From CAZVBV01 sp964513975 (lineage in GTDB: Bacteria > Patescibacteriota > Gracilibacteria > UBA4473), in the NCBI GenBank assembly GCA_964513975.1, contig CAZEON010000002.1:1-51154 (forward strand): DNA of 51,154 nt. Direction: 5' to 3'. Both the position numbers and the translations under genes were made by a program. The notes below the pieces were generated by a model that saw only the letters and a program-made list of their open reading frames with translations, did no database searches and was not told the origin of the DNA. Positions 1-8,044 of this stretch are shown here, piece after piece (position 1 is the stretch's first letter; the number at the start of each line of letters is the position of its first letter).

Positions 1-128
1 TCTTTTTCTTATTCTTCTTCTACCAAGTGTTGCGTTTAACCCTAAAATGTAGGTTTTGAATTATCTATTTCATTATAACACAAAACAAAAACATGGTCAA
101 TGATGTTTCTTCAAAAAAACCCTTTAAC

Positions 129-1034
129 TTATAATTTTTTTATAAATCTTTCAATATTCACATGTTTCACTTCTTCGATAAGTGTCGTTTTGTATTGCTC
201 TCGATGCGATAACGTTTGAATAAAGTTTCCTTTTCGTGGGTTTTTGTAGAGCACCCCAAGTGGGATTTTTTCACTTTTTTCTATGAAAGCCCTCGCTTCG
301 ATGAGGTTGTGTACATCGTAGGATTCTAATTCTTCTACTCGCTGGGTATTCTTCATCAACCATTCATCAGTCATCATCTTGTTGTAAGTCGGACATGATT
401 GAAGAATCTGAATAAAGGCAAACCCTTTGTGATTCAATCCTTCACGAATGATGTCTGTCATATGATCAATGTCGGCTGATGTTGTTTGTGCAACAAAAGA
501 TGGCTTCGCACTAAAGACTAAATCGAGTGGATTAATCACATCTATTTTTACTCCTTGTGGAGTTCCGTTCATCTTACAATGTTGTGGCGTCGTCGCTGAT
601 GCTTGCCCCGTGGTGAGCGCGTAATTTTGGTTATCGTGGTGGAGGAAGAGGATTGGGTAATCGCTTCGCACCGCGTGAATAAGATGATTTACTCCTTCGC
701 TCAAAGTCGCTCCATCACCAGCTGCAGCAATCACGTGCAGGTTTTCATTCGCAATTTTTGCTCCCACCGCGAGTGGCAATACTCGTCCGTGAAGTCCATG
801 AATCGTGTAGGTTTCGATCTTGTCCGATCCATTTCCACTACACCCTACATCGAAGCAAGACAGCACATCTTTGGGGGCTATCTTTTCCAAGACGAGTGCA
901 CGTTTCAAAGCGTTTTGAATGGAGTAGTTTCCACATCCTCCACACCACGTCATTACTTGATCGCTTTCGTACGCGTTGTACGCCCCCGCGCAAGCGGTGA
1001 GTTGTTCCAATGTTTTCTTGTCTATTGGGCTCAT
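129..1034 (-). CDS. korB: 2-oxoacid:ferredoxin oxidoreductase, beta subunit
   Basis: Thiamine-diphosphate-binding catalytic subunit (301 aa) of a CoA-dependent 2-oxoacid:ferredoxin oxidoreductase, cytoplasmic; the family oxidatively decarboxylates 2-oxoglutarate or pyruvate-type acids to acyl-CoA and reduces ferredoxin or flavodoxin. Seen: the N-terminal WCGGCGN segment (about residues 30-36) typical of KorB/PorB, the CFDVGCSGNGSDK stretch, and the TPP/Mg signature AAGDGATLSEG followed by HHDNQNYALTTGQ. Length fits the family. The ATG overlaps the TGA of korA by 4 bp (ATGA), so the two are translationally coupled. Substrate (2-oxoglutarate versus another oxoacid) cannot be settled from sequence alone. 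No separate delta/ferredoxin subunit is seen beside it. Confidence 0.93.
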   Translation of the reverse strand: MSPIDKKTLEQLTACAGAYNAYESDQVMTWCGGCGNYSIQNALKRALVLEKIAPKDVLSCFDVGCSGNGSDKIETYTIHGLHGRVLPLAVGAKIANENLHVIAAAGDGATLSEGVNHLIHAVRSDYPILFLHHDNQNYALTTGQASATTPQHCKMNGTPQGVKIDVINPLDLVFSAKPSFVAQTTSADIDHMTDIIREGLNHKGFAFIQILQSCPTYNKMMTDEWLMKNTQRVEELESYDVHNLIEARAFIEKSEKIPLGVLYKNPRKGNFIQTLSHREQYKTTLIEEVKHVNIERFIKKL

Positions 1035-2755
1035 TGCTTGGTGTGGTTATCAATATAGTCGCAAACATCTTCTATAAAGAATGGTCGTCCGTTCCATTTG
1101 AGAAACTTCCCTGCGAACATGTGTCCGAGTGCTTCTACTTTCATTCCAAATTGTCCCCCGTAGTTTCCTTCAAGTAGGTGCACATTCTTATTTTGAACGA
1201 AAAACATGTTCAATGCTTCTTCTTCCAGTGGCCAGACCACCTCAAAATGCAAGAAGTTTACTGATACGTCCTGCTCCCCGTACTGCGCAATAATGTCTTC
1301 CATCACTGTCTTCGAGCTTCCCCATCCAACAAAAGAAATATCCGCGTCTTTTTCCGGTCCATACACTTTTGGTTTCGGCAAATTCGCTTTAATAAGGTCT
1401 AATTTTCGCATTCGTTTCGCATACATGTCCCCTGCTTTTTCACTTTCGTCTAACACTCCTCGTTCATCGTGTTCATCTCCATTGGCAAAGAAGGTTGTGT
1501 CACAACCTCCTGGCAACCAACGCGTTGAGAGTCCTGATTCTGTAATTTTATATCGATCTTCTTGCTTGAGTGAATCAAGATTGGAAGCGAGTCCTCGTTC
1601 GATTTTAATTTTATTTTGCGCGAAGGATGGAAGTGTCATTTTCGATTCACAGACCACTTTTTCTGTGAGAAGAATAACTGGCACTTGGTACTTCTCGGCG
1701 AAGTTGAATGCATGTTGAACATTATCGAAGCAATCACTTGGATCACTGCAGGCAATGACCACTCGTGGAAATTCTCCATGCGACGAGTGAATCGCCAGAT
1801 TCAAATCTCCTTGTGCCGTCCATGTTGGCAAACCTGTTCCTGGTCCTGGTCTTTGTGCGAGAACGATAACAAGAGGATTTTCAATAATTCCTGCCAAACT
1901 GACCGATTCAGTCATCAGATCATATCCTCCACCAGAGGTTGCCGTCATCGAACGAGTCCCCGCAAACATCGCCCCGAGGGACATTTGTACGGCAGTGATT
2001 TCATCTTCGGCTTGTTTGACCACAACGCCCGTATCATCGCTCATATTCGCCACGTGCGTAAGGATTGAACTGGAAGGAGACATTGGATACGTCACATAAA
2101 ATCGCATTCCTCCGTGAATGGCTCCCAGCGCTATCGCGTGATTTCCGTCGAGAAGGATTGTTTCGTTTTTTTCTTTTGGGAGAGACGCGATTAATCGCGT
2201 CTCTACGGATACCCCATCGTACGCCGCACGCAAGCATTTGAGCGCTACATTCAAAAGTGCTTCTTTCTTTGCGAATTTCTCCTTTATCAATCTTTCAATG
2301 AGTTCGAACTCGAATCCCAACACTTTCCATGTCATTCCCGTCAGAATGATATTTGCCATCTGCACTGTTCCCCCGTTTTCGAAGGCTATTTGGCGTGAAG
2401 GCAAGTTTACGGTTTCAATATTTCGTTCTTCAACTTTCTTGAGAATATCAGGAATGTTGGTCATTTTTTCATACCCATGGATGAACACACCGTCCTTTTT
2501 CAACGTATCGAAATACGCCACGAGACTGTGTTTATCAATAGCTACGAGAATGTCTGCATCACGCGAGAGAGACTTCACAGGAGTTTCGGAGAAATTAATC
2601 GTGTAGCACGAATGCCCTCCTTTAATAAGAGAAGGATATTCCCGATCCGCGCACAGATGAAACCCGAGTTTTTGCAAACCCTTGGAAATCAATTCCCCTG
2701 CGGTCAGCAAACCCGATCCACTCTGTCCGACGATTTTTATTCTGGTTCTTTCCAT
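1031..2755 (-). CDS. korA: 2-oxoacid:ferredoxin oxidoreductase, fused gamma-alpha subunit
   Basis: 574 aa. The N-terminal 190 residues match the gamma (CoA-side) domain: GQSGSGLLTAGELISKG near residue 10 and the YPSLIKGGHSCYTINFS segment. The remainder is the alpha domain that binds the pyrimidine part of TPP: GNHAIALGAIHGGMRFYVTYPMSPSS, then SGGGYDLMTESVSLAG and VLAQRPGPGTGLPTWTAQ. Gamma-alpha fusion is the usual form in two-subunit enzymes of this family. It is transcribed after the flavodoxin gene and overlaps korB, forming one unit. Known role: acyl-CoA production coupled to low-potential reduction; in an organism with little central metabolism this may supply reductant or succinyl/acetyl-CoA (inference). 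Confidence 0.92.
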   Translation of the reverse strand: MERTRIKIVGQSGSGLLTAGELISKGLQKLGFHLCADREYPSLIKGGHSCYTINFSETPVKSLSRDADILVAIDKHSLVAYFDTLKKDGVFIHGYEKMTNIPDILKKVEERNIETVNLPSRQIAFENGGTVQMANIILTGMTWKVLGFEFELIERLIKEKFAKKEALLNVALKCLRAAYDGVSVETRLIASLPKEKNETILLDGNHAIALGAIHGGMRFYVTYPMSPSSSILTHVANMSDDTGVVVKQAEDEITAVQMSLGAMFAGTRSMTATSGGGYDLMTESVSLAGIIENPLVIVLAQRPGPGTGLPTWTAQGDLNLAIHSSHGEFPRVVIACSDPSDCFDNVQHAFNFAEKYQVPVILLTEKVVCESKMTLPSFAQNKIKIERGLASNLDSLKQEDRYKITESGLSTRWLPGGCDTTFFANGDEHDERGVLDESEKAGDMYAKRMRKLDLIKANLPKPKVYGPEKDADISFVGWGSSKTVMEDIIAQYGEQDVSVNFLHFEVVWPLEEEALNMFFVQNKNVHLLEGNYGGQFGMKVEALGHMFAGKFLKWNGRPFFIEDVCDYIDNHTKQ

Positions 2756-2756
2756 A

Positions 2757-2790
2757 AACTTGTAATCTTGTTAACTTGTAATCTCGTCAT
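2757..2790. repeat. degenerate heptad repeat
   Basis: Units such as AACTTGT and AATCTTG recur with a 7-bp period across the korA-flavodoxin junction and into the last flavodoxin codons. Same period as the other intergenic heptad blocks of the window, different sequence theme. Confidence 0.6.
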
Positions 2791-3223
2791 CTAATTTTCC
2801 TGCCCACCTTTGTATATGTTTTTCAAAAGAGAGCAATGGTGATTTTGCTATCTTAAGCGGAGGTGTCGCAACAACGCCTCCGTGAGTTTCAATAAATATC
2901 GTAAGAATTTTTTCTGATTCCATAAAGTAATCCAAATCGTACTTCGAATCGCCGAGTGCCACCACCGCACATTTCTTATTCTCAAGATTAATGTTCTCGG
3001 CTGTAGGTAAGAACTTCGCGAAGTGCATCTCAAGTAATCCATGTCCATAGGTCGGACTTGCAAGGATAAGGCAATTGCCTTTTAAGAGATCCTCTGCTTT
3101 CGCTAATTCACATCGCAAGAGGGAGACCTTGTGATTTAATTTCTCAAGTTCCTCTTGAAGTTTCTGACACACGATTTGTGTGTTTCCACCGGTCGTTCCG
3201 TAAATGATCTGGATGTCTGACAT
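2771..3223 (-). CDS. flavodoxin
   Basis: 150 aa, FMN-binding electron carrier. The start chosen (MSDIQIIYGTTGGNTQ) puts the phosphate-binding loop GTTGGNTQ right after the first beta strand, as in flavodoxins; an upstream in-frame Met would add 10 residues without family support. The second and third FMN loops appear as LASPTYGHGLLE and ALGDSKYDLDYFME. It lies 15 bp upstream of korA on the same strand, so it is a plausible physiological electron acceptor for KorAB (inference from context). Its C-terminal codons run into a 7-bp-period repeat (2757-2790), which may have rewritten the last residues. Confidence 0.88.
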   Translation of the reverse strand: MSDIQIIYGTTGGNTQIVCQKLQEELEKLNHKVSLLRCELAKAEDLLKGNCLILASPTYGHGLLEMHFAKFLPTAENINLENKKCAVVALGDSKYDLDYFMESEKILTIFIETHGGVVATPPLKIAKSPLLSFEKHIQRWAGKLDDEITS

Positions 3224-3233
3224 TGTGAAAGTA

Positions 3234-3656
3234 TTATTCTGATTTTTGTGCAATTCTCAACAAATCCCAAAAGTCATAAAGCACACACCCCACATACAAA
3301 AACACTGAAACAGTAAATAAAATTTCGTATAACGATGGGTAAACGATACCCCCAATAAGAGTGATCATTATCAGGAAAATCATTATCAGAAACATGAAAA
3401 TCGCCGTAGCTATGTGAGCAACAAGTCGTGTTGATATTTTTTGAAGGTTTGAATATTCATAAGAAAATGCAAAATTCGCGAAACAGACAGTAACCAAAAG
3501 CATGCTCAATATAAGAAGTAAATCTCCCGATTGGAACTCTGACAGTACTGAAAGTTTTGTTTGGAGAACCGGGAACCACAATATCCCCAGTAATAAAATT
3601 AAAATATTCTTTATAAAATTTTCCTTCACCGATCTGGATAAAAGAGTGTCCTTCAT
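3234..3656 (-). CDS. small multi-pass membrane protein, unknown function
   Basis: 140 aa from ATG at 3656 (MKDTLLSRSVKENF); an upstream ATG at 3689 would give 151 aa, and longer reading would run through the divergent aroD start, so it is not preferred. At least four hydrophobic segments can be seen: ILILLLGILWFPVL, LLLILSMLLVTVCFANF, HIATAIFMFLIMIFLIMITL and ILFTVSVFLYVGCVLYDF. It stops 10 bp upstream of the flavodoxin ATG, so it is probably the first gene of the flavodoxin-korAB unit. I do not recognise a family. It is divergent from aroD with starts only about 45 bp apart, so the two promoters must overlap the coding starts. Confidence 0.6.
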   Translation of the reverse strand: MKDTLLSRSVKENFIKNILILLLGILWFPVLQTKLSVLSEFQSGDLLLILSMLLVTVCFANFAFSYEYSNLQKISTRLVAHIATAIFMFLIMIFLIMITLIGGIVYPSLYEILFTVSVFLYVGCVLYDFWDLLRIAQKSE

Positions 3657-3698
3657 TTGCTCGCATTGTGATAAAAAATGTGCTTTCATGCAAAAGAA

Positions 3699-4316
3699 AT
3701 GCACACCATCGTTCCCGTCCGCCCTCGTAATGCTGATGATCTGCTCGCAATGGCAGAGAAAATTGGTGATCGCGCGCACTGGATTGAAGTATGGTTGGAT
3801 CAATTTGCGGGAGATATACCAAGAATCGAATCTCATAAGTTAATTGGATGTTGCAAGACGCCAGAGGAACGTGGGAACTTTTTGGGAACAGCAGAAGCAA
3901 AGATTGAAGTTCTGCAGAAATTCTTGAAAGCTGGTGGAGATCTAGTGGATTTAGATGTGACACGAGTCGAAGAATCTCTCATTCGGCAAATTCCACACGA
4001 CAAACTTCTCTTGAGTTATCACAACTTTGATAAGATGCCGAACAACCTCGACGACATCGTCGTGCAGATGTATTTCCTTTCTCCAGCTATTTGTAAATTT
4101 TCCGTGACGGTAAACGATCCCATATCTCTGGAACTGTTTTTAAGTTTTGTGAAAAATTTCCCAGCCAATCAAAATGCCATCTTTACTACGATGGGAGGAC
4201 TCGGACGAGAGGGGCGAGAGAGTGTCGAATCTTTGAAAAAATCATGGGGGCGATTTGTAGCCTTTGATGAAAACAGTCAAACAGATCTAAGTCAAAGGAC
4301 TCTTGACGAAATATAA
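3699..4316 (+). CDS. aroD: type I 3-dehydroquinate dehydratase
   Basis: 205 aa, class I (Schiff-base) dehydroquinase of the shikimate pathway; converts 3-dehydroquinate to 3-dehydroshikimate in the cytoplasm. Seen in order: TIVPVRP strand 1, IEVWLDQF (the E.R.D-type substrate motif, here E-V-W-L-D), CCKTPEERGNF, LLLSYHNF with the catalytic His (about 108), CKFSVTVND with the Schiff-base Lys (about 133), and TTMGGLGREGR, the usual phosphate/carboxylate-binding MG-G--R end motif. Start at 3699 (MHTIVPVRP) matches the barrel's first strand; ATG at 3678 would add 7 residues. No other shikimate gene is in the window. Arg in the EWR-D motif appears replaced by Trp, which is worth noting but the two catalytic residues are kept. 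Confidence 0.87.
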   Translation: MHTIVPVRPRNADDLLAMAEKIGDRAHWIEVWLDQFAGDIPRIESHKLIGCCKTPEERGNFLGTAEAKIEVLQKFLKAGGDLVDLDVTRVEESLIRQIPHDKLLLSYHNFDKMPNNLDDIVVQMYFLSPAICKFSVTVNDPISLELFLSFVKNFPANQNAIFTTMGGLGREGRESVESLKKSWGRFVAFDENSQTDLSQRTLDEI

Positions 4317-4323
4317 TCCCCTT

Positions 4324-4372
4324 GTCATTCCCTCCCCCGACTTTACGAAGGCAGGCTCCGGAGGGAATCTAG
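4324..4372. repeat. GTCAT-type intergenic hairpin repeat
   Basis: GTCATTCCCTCC at the left and GGAGGGAATCTAG at the right form an imperfect hairpin. Same general design (GTCAT, C-rich arm, G-rich arm, GAATC) as repeats at 27008, 29038, 30709, 37449 and 44060. Confidence 0.55.
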
Positions 4373-4425
4373 AACTCTTGTACTGTACTGTACAAAATAT
4401 ATAATTTCACATGATTCAAGATAAA

Positions 4426-4468
4426 AAAGCCTTCTCCAATCAAGTGTGAATTGACTAAACAAGGCTTT
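4426..4468. terminator. bidirectional terminator candidate
   Basis: Inverted repeat AAAGCCTT (4426-4433) and AAGGCTTT (4461-4468) enclosing a smaller CAAT/ATTG hairpin, flanked by A-rich and T/A-rich tracts. It lies between convergent aroD and the membrane-protein gene at 4531, where a shared terminator is expected. Confidence 0.5.
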
Positions 4469-4530
4469 AATAAATAACAGGATTTGTTTCATCTCCAACT
4501 GAGGAAAATTGTTTTAAAAAATTCATTAAT

Positions 4531-5307
4531 TTAGGTTCGGATCCAGGAAATTATTGCCCAGATTCCAACAATAACAAATCCCAATCCAATTATCCATGTG
4601 TCGTTTTCAACTGCACGTGGAATCTTAAAAACAAGATTTCCTAAAATTAAAAAAATACCAAAGAGGAACATAAAAAGAAGTACAAAAAATTCGAATATTT
4701 TATTTTCCAATTTGTCACTCCATTTATTGAACCTTTGCATCTTTCGTCCCAAAAAACTTTTTTGAAGCTTTGTACCGATATTGTTCACAAATTTTTCAGA
4801 CCAACGCGCAAGACGTGAATTTGAATTTTTTTCATCAAGTCGGTGAAAAAATCGATTTAAATAATCTCTTTGAGTTTGTAAAAAAGAAAAAAAGAAAATT
4901 ATTTTAAATATTCCAACAACCAAAAAAATAAGAATAGTTATTGCAATATTCTTTCTAAACCGAAGAATTAAAAATACCAACAAGGGTACTGCAATGTAAG
5001 TGACAATGATTAAGTCAATTAATGCCTTTAATCCTTTTTCAGGGATTGGGATATAACTCCAAAGGAGTACAAAAATCACGCCAGAAACAATGACGGTCCA
5101 AAAGTATTCGCTTTGTATCATTTTCTTGAGTCCATTAAGAACACGAGAGTAAGATAGCGCGATAGAAAGAATTCCTCCTAAAACAAGAGGAAAAGCAATA
5201 AACATTAAAATCATGGGTTCGGGGAATTTTATTGCAAAAAAATATCCGATCACAATTGAGCTCATTCCAAAGAATCTTCGGAATGATCCGATAATAAATT
5301 TTTTCAT
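4531..5307 (-). CDS. polytopic membrane protein, unknown function
   Basis: 258 aa from ATG at 5307 (MKKFIIGSFRRFFG); a TTG 11 codons upstream is possible. About seven hydrophobic segments: two near the start (SSIVIGYFFAI, MILMFIAFPLVLGGILSIAL), VIVSGVIFVLLWSYIPI, ALIDLIIVTYIAVPLLVFLIL, ITILIFLVVGIFKIIFFF, and two near the end (FFVLLFMFLFGIFLILGNL, IIGLGFVIVGIWAIISW), with a basic loop (about residues 170-215) between the fifth and sixth. Family not recognised; no catalytic motif seen. AT-rich relative to topA. It stands alone between aroD and topA. Confidence 0.65.
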   Translation of the reverse strand: MKKFIIGSFRRFFGMSSIVIGYFFAIKFPEPMILMFIAFPLVLGGILSIALSYSRVLNGLKKMIQSEYFWTVIVSGVIFVLLWSYIPIPEKGLKALIDLIIVTYIAVPLLVFLILRFRKNIAITILIFLVVGIFKIIFFFSFLQTQRDYLNRFFHRLDEKNSNSRLARWSEKFVNNIGTKLQKSFLGRKMQRFNKWSDKLENKIFEFFVLLFMFLFGIFLILGNLVFKIPRAVENDTWIIGLGFVIVGIWAIISWIRT

Positions 5308-5548
5308 AAGGCTTTTAATTAATTTATTTATATTTAACAATTATTTAATTTCAAAGAACAAATCCTAGTATGCGACAATTCTGAGCACATATAGAAAGAA
5401 GAGTTCTTTTTATAGTGCGACAAAAAATTGGTCACAACGCGTCATCTTTAGTGCAAAAACGTAGAATAGTCAAGTTGTGGTTGCTTTTGGACAAAATATT
5501 TTTTTCCTGCTACCGTTGTTTTCGAAAAATTCAATACACATTAATACA

Positions 5549-7864
5549 ATGACAAAAAATCTTGTGATCGTGGAGAGTCCGGCAAAAGCAAAAACTATTG
5601 AGAAGTTCCTCGGGAAAGACTTTACGGTGAAATCAAGTTTCGGGCATATTCGAGATTTGCCAAAAAAAGGTATGTCGATTGATATCGAAGGGGGAACATT
5701 TGAACCAACGTACGAGGTTTCCACTGATAAGAAAAAGACAGTCACAGAGCTCAAGAAACTTTCAAAAGATGCAATCGTCTGGCTCGCTGCCGATGAAGAT
5801 CGAGAAGGGGAAGCGATTGCGTGGCACTTGAAAGAAGCTTTGAAATTGGATCCAAAGAAAACAAAACGAATCGTGTTTCACGAAATTACAAAACCTGCGA
5901 TTCTCCACGCTGTGGAAAATCCACGGGAATTGGATACGAACTTAGTTGATGCACAACAGGCACGACGAGTGCTTGACCGATTAGTGGGATATGAACTCTC
6001 ACCTGTGCTCTGGAAGAAGGTCAGAACAGGACTCTCAGCTGGACGCGTGCAGTCAGTGGCGGTGCGAATTCTTGTTGAACGAGAACGAGAAATTGATGCG
6101 TTTAGTTCATCATCAATGTTTAAACTTACGGCAGAATTTAATCTTGGAGGAGGAAAGGTTCTCAAAGCGGAACTTCCAAAGAAATTTGAAACGGCTGACG
6201 AAGCGAAAGCATTCTTGGAATCTTGCAAAGGAGCGGACTTCAAGGTCGCAGACCTCGAAAAATCTCCGGGAAAACGTTCTCCATCAGCACCATTTACGAC
6301 ATCAACACTGCAACAGGAAGCCAGTCGAAAACTGGGATTCTCCGTGAAACAAACGATGACGGTGGCGCAGAAATTGTACGAAGCAGGAAAAATCACCTAC
6401 ATGCGTACTGATTCTGTGAACTTGTCTGATCTTGCTCTCGGGCAAGCGGGAAATGAAATCGAAAGTCGATACGGAAAAGAATTTGTTCAGATCCGAAAAT
6501 ACAAAACGAAAGCATCAGGTGCCCAAGAGGCGCATGAAGCGATTCGTCCAACAGACCTTTCTCAGGACAGCGTGTCAGGGGATGGGGGACAAGAGAAATT
6601 GTACAGCTTGATCTGGAAACGAACGATTGCTTCGCAAATGGCAGAAGCAAAATTGGAAAAAACAACAGCGAGTATTGATATCTCAACGAACAAAACACAA
6701 CTTGTGGCGAAAGGAGAAGTCGTGAAATTCGAAGGATTCTTGAAAGTGTACTTCGAGGGTACGGACGAAGAAAATGGAGACGATCCATTGTCAAAGAAGA
6801 TGTTGCCTCCGATTAAAGTCGGACAGGATTTGCAACTCGACGTGATGCAGGGAATGGAGATTTTCTCTCGTCCACCAGCGAGATACACCGAGGCGAGCTT
6901 GGTTAAAAAAATGGAGGAAATGGGAATTGGTCGACCGTCAACGTACGCGCCAACGATTTCTACCATCCAAGATAGAGGGTATGTGGAAAAAGGTGATTTG
7001 GAAGGAAAAGAACGAAACCTTCAAATTTTCTTGCTCAAAAATGATTCGATTACAGACGAAGTAAAAACGGAAATTACAGGAGCGGATAAATCAAAACTTC
7101 TTCCAACGGACATTGGAAATGTGGTAACAGATTTCCTTGTAAAACACTTCCCAAAAATCGTTGATTACAACTTCACGGTTCAAGTGGAGGAAGAATTCGA
7201 TTCGATTGCGCACGGGAAACAGAAATGGAACAAGATGATTTCAGAGTTCTATACTCCTTTCCGAGCGACGGTAGATGCAGCGGCAGATATCTCTCGAGAA
7301 GAAGCACAACAAACGCGAGAACTCGGAATTGATCCAGAGAGTGGGAAACCAGTCTTGGTGCGAGTTGGTCGCTATGGTCCAATGTTTCAAATCGGAACAA
7401 AGGACGATGAAGAAAAACCACGATTCGCATCTCTTCCAGAAGGGAAAAAGATGGATGAAGTGACACTTGAAGAAGCGTTGGAACTTTTTAAACTTCCGCG
7501 AATTGTCGGACAAACCAAAGATGGTGAAGATATTGCAACGAACTTTGGGCGGTTTGGTCCATACATTAAATTCGGAACTAAATTTGTCTCCATTAAACCA
7601 GATGATCCATTTACGATTACGTTGGAACGAGCATTGGAATTGATAGAAGAAAAGAAAAAAGCAGACAAAGAGAAATTCATCCAAACATTTGAAGGTTCAG
7701 ATATTCAGGTTCTCAAAGGACAATATGGTCCTTATATTACGGACGGAAAGAAAAACGCAAAAATTCCAAAAGACAAAAAACCAGAAAAATTGACGCTCAA
7801 AGAATGTGAGGAAATGATTGTTGCGGCTCCAGCGAAAAAGAAACGACGGTTTATTAAGAAGTAG
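5549..7864 (+). CDS. topA: DNA topoisomerase I
   Basis: 771 aa type IA topoisomerase that relaxes negatively supercoiled DNA through a 5'-phosphotyrosine intermediate. ATG at 5549 places the TOPRIM start LVIVESPAKAKTIEKFLG at residue 5; an upstream in-frame ATG (5477) adds 24 residues with no family match. Seen: TOPRIM Asp motif ADEDREGEAIAWH, the LSAGRVQSVAVR segment, the active-site tyrosine in KITYMRTDS (about residue 284), and RPSTYAPTISTIQDRGYV. The C-terminus lacks Cys4 zinc fingers and instead has three Toprim-associated repeats of the form RVGRYGPMFQIG, NFGRFGPYIKFG and LKGQYGPYITDG, then a basic tail. A long AT-rich leader (5341-5548) precedes it; no clear promoter assigned. Confidence 0.97.
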   Translation: MTKNLVIVESPAKAKTIEKFLGKDFTVKSSFGHIRDLPKKGMSIDIEGGTFEPTYEVSTDKKKTVTELKKLSKDAIVWLAADEDREGEAIAWHLKEALKLDPKKTKRIVFHEITKPAILHAVENPRELDTNLVDAQQARRVLDRLVGYELSPVLWKKVRTGLSAGRVQSVAVRILVEREREIDAFSSSSMFKLTAEFNLGGGKVLKAELPKKFETADEAKAFLESCKGADFKVADLEKSPGKRSPSAPFTTSTLQQEASRKLGFSVKQTMTVAQKLYEAGKITYMRTDSVNLSDLALGQAGNEIESRYGKEFVQIRKYKTKASGAQEAHEAIRPTDLSQDSVSGDGGQEKLYSLIWKRTIASQMAEAKLEKTTASIDISTNKTQLVAKGEVVKFEGFLKVYFEGTDEENGDDPLSKKMLPPIKVGQDLQLDVMQGMEIFSRPPARYTEASLVKKMEEMGIGRPSTYAPTISTIQDRGYVEKGDLEGKERNLQIFLLKNDSITDEVKTEITGADKSKLLPTDIGNVVTDFLVKHFPKIVDYNFTVQVEEEFDSIAHGKQKWNKMISEFYTPFRATVDAAADISREEAQQTRELGIDPESGKPVLVRVGRYGPMFQIGTKDDEEKPRFASLPEGKKMDEVTLEEALELFKLPRIVGQTKDGEDIATNFGRFGPYIKFGTKFVSIKPDDPFTITLERALELIEEKKKADKEKFIQTFEGSDIQVLKGQYGPYITDGKKNAKIPKDKKPEKLTLKECEEMIVAAPAKKKRRFIKK

Positions 7865-7869
7865 GGAAA

Positions 7870-7904
7870 TTTTCAATTTCCGATTGCCGATTTTCGATTT
7901 ATGA
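7870..7904. repeat. degenerate heptad repeat (TTTTCAA/TTGCCGA theme)
   Basis: Five 7-bp units in tandem immediately after topA, for example TTTTCAA, TTTCCGA and TTGCCGA. Same theme as blocks at 19888, 26097, 30803, 33280, 33366 and 44129. Confidence 0.7.
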
Positions 7905-7930
7905 AAAAGTGCGATCCTTTTATAATTTTC

Positions 7931-7958
7931 TTTCAAAAGAAACCTTTTTCAGTACAAT
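7931..7958 (+). promoter_or_regulatory. possible tRNA promoter
   Basis: TTTCAA (7931-7936), 16-bp spacer, TACAAT (7953-7958), ending 10 bp before the mature tRNA 5' end. The -35 is weak. Confidence 0.4.
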
Positions 7959-7968
7959 CCCTTCGGTC

Positions 7969-8044
7969 GGGCGAGTAGCTCAGTGGTTAGAGCAGGGCGC
8001 TCATAACGCTTTGGTGGCAGGTTCAATTCCTGCCTCGCCCACCA
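7969..8044 (+). tRNA. tRNA with anticodon CAU (Ile2 or elongator Met)
   Basis: 76 nt cloverleaf. Acceptor GGGCGAG pairs with CTCGCCC; D arm GCTC..GAGC; anticodon stem GGGCG/CGCTT with loop CTCATAA, so anticodon CAT; T arm GGCAG/CTGCC around GTTCAATTC; encoded CCA at 8042-8044. CAU tRNAs may be elongator Met, initiator or lysidine-modified Ile2; the body resembles Ile2(CAU) tRNAs (AGCTCAGTGGTTAGAGCAGG), and the acceptor top pair G-C argues against initiator. The last 22 bases are overlapped on the opposite strand by the end of the serine recombinase gene, which suggests that the tRNA 3' end is the attachment site of the adjacent island. Confidence 0.95.

Noticed and set aside
603..1058. 151-aa frame on the plus strand opposite korB
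   Set aside because: It is antisense to a conserved gene and its product has no family features.
8023..8044. Direct repeat of the tRNA 3' end at the right island boundary
   Set aside because: No long copy of the tRNA 3' end was found near 19.3-19.9 kb; only short shared words (such as AATTCCT at 19574) occur, which is not above chance. Serine recombinases need only short cores, so the right end stays open.
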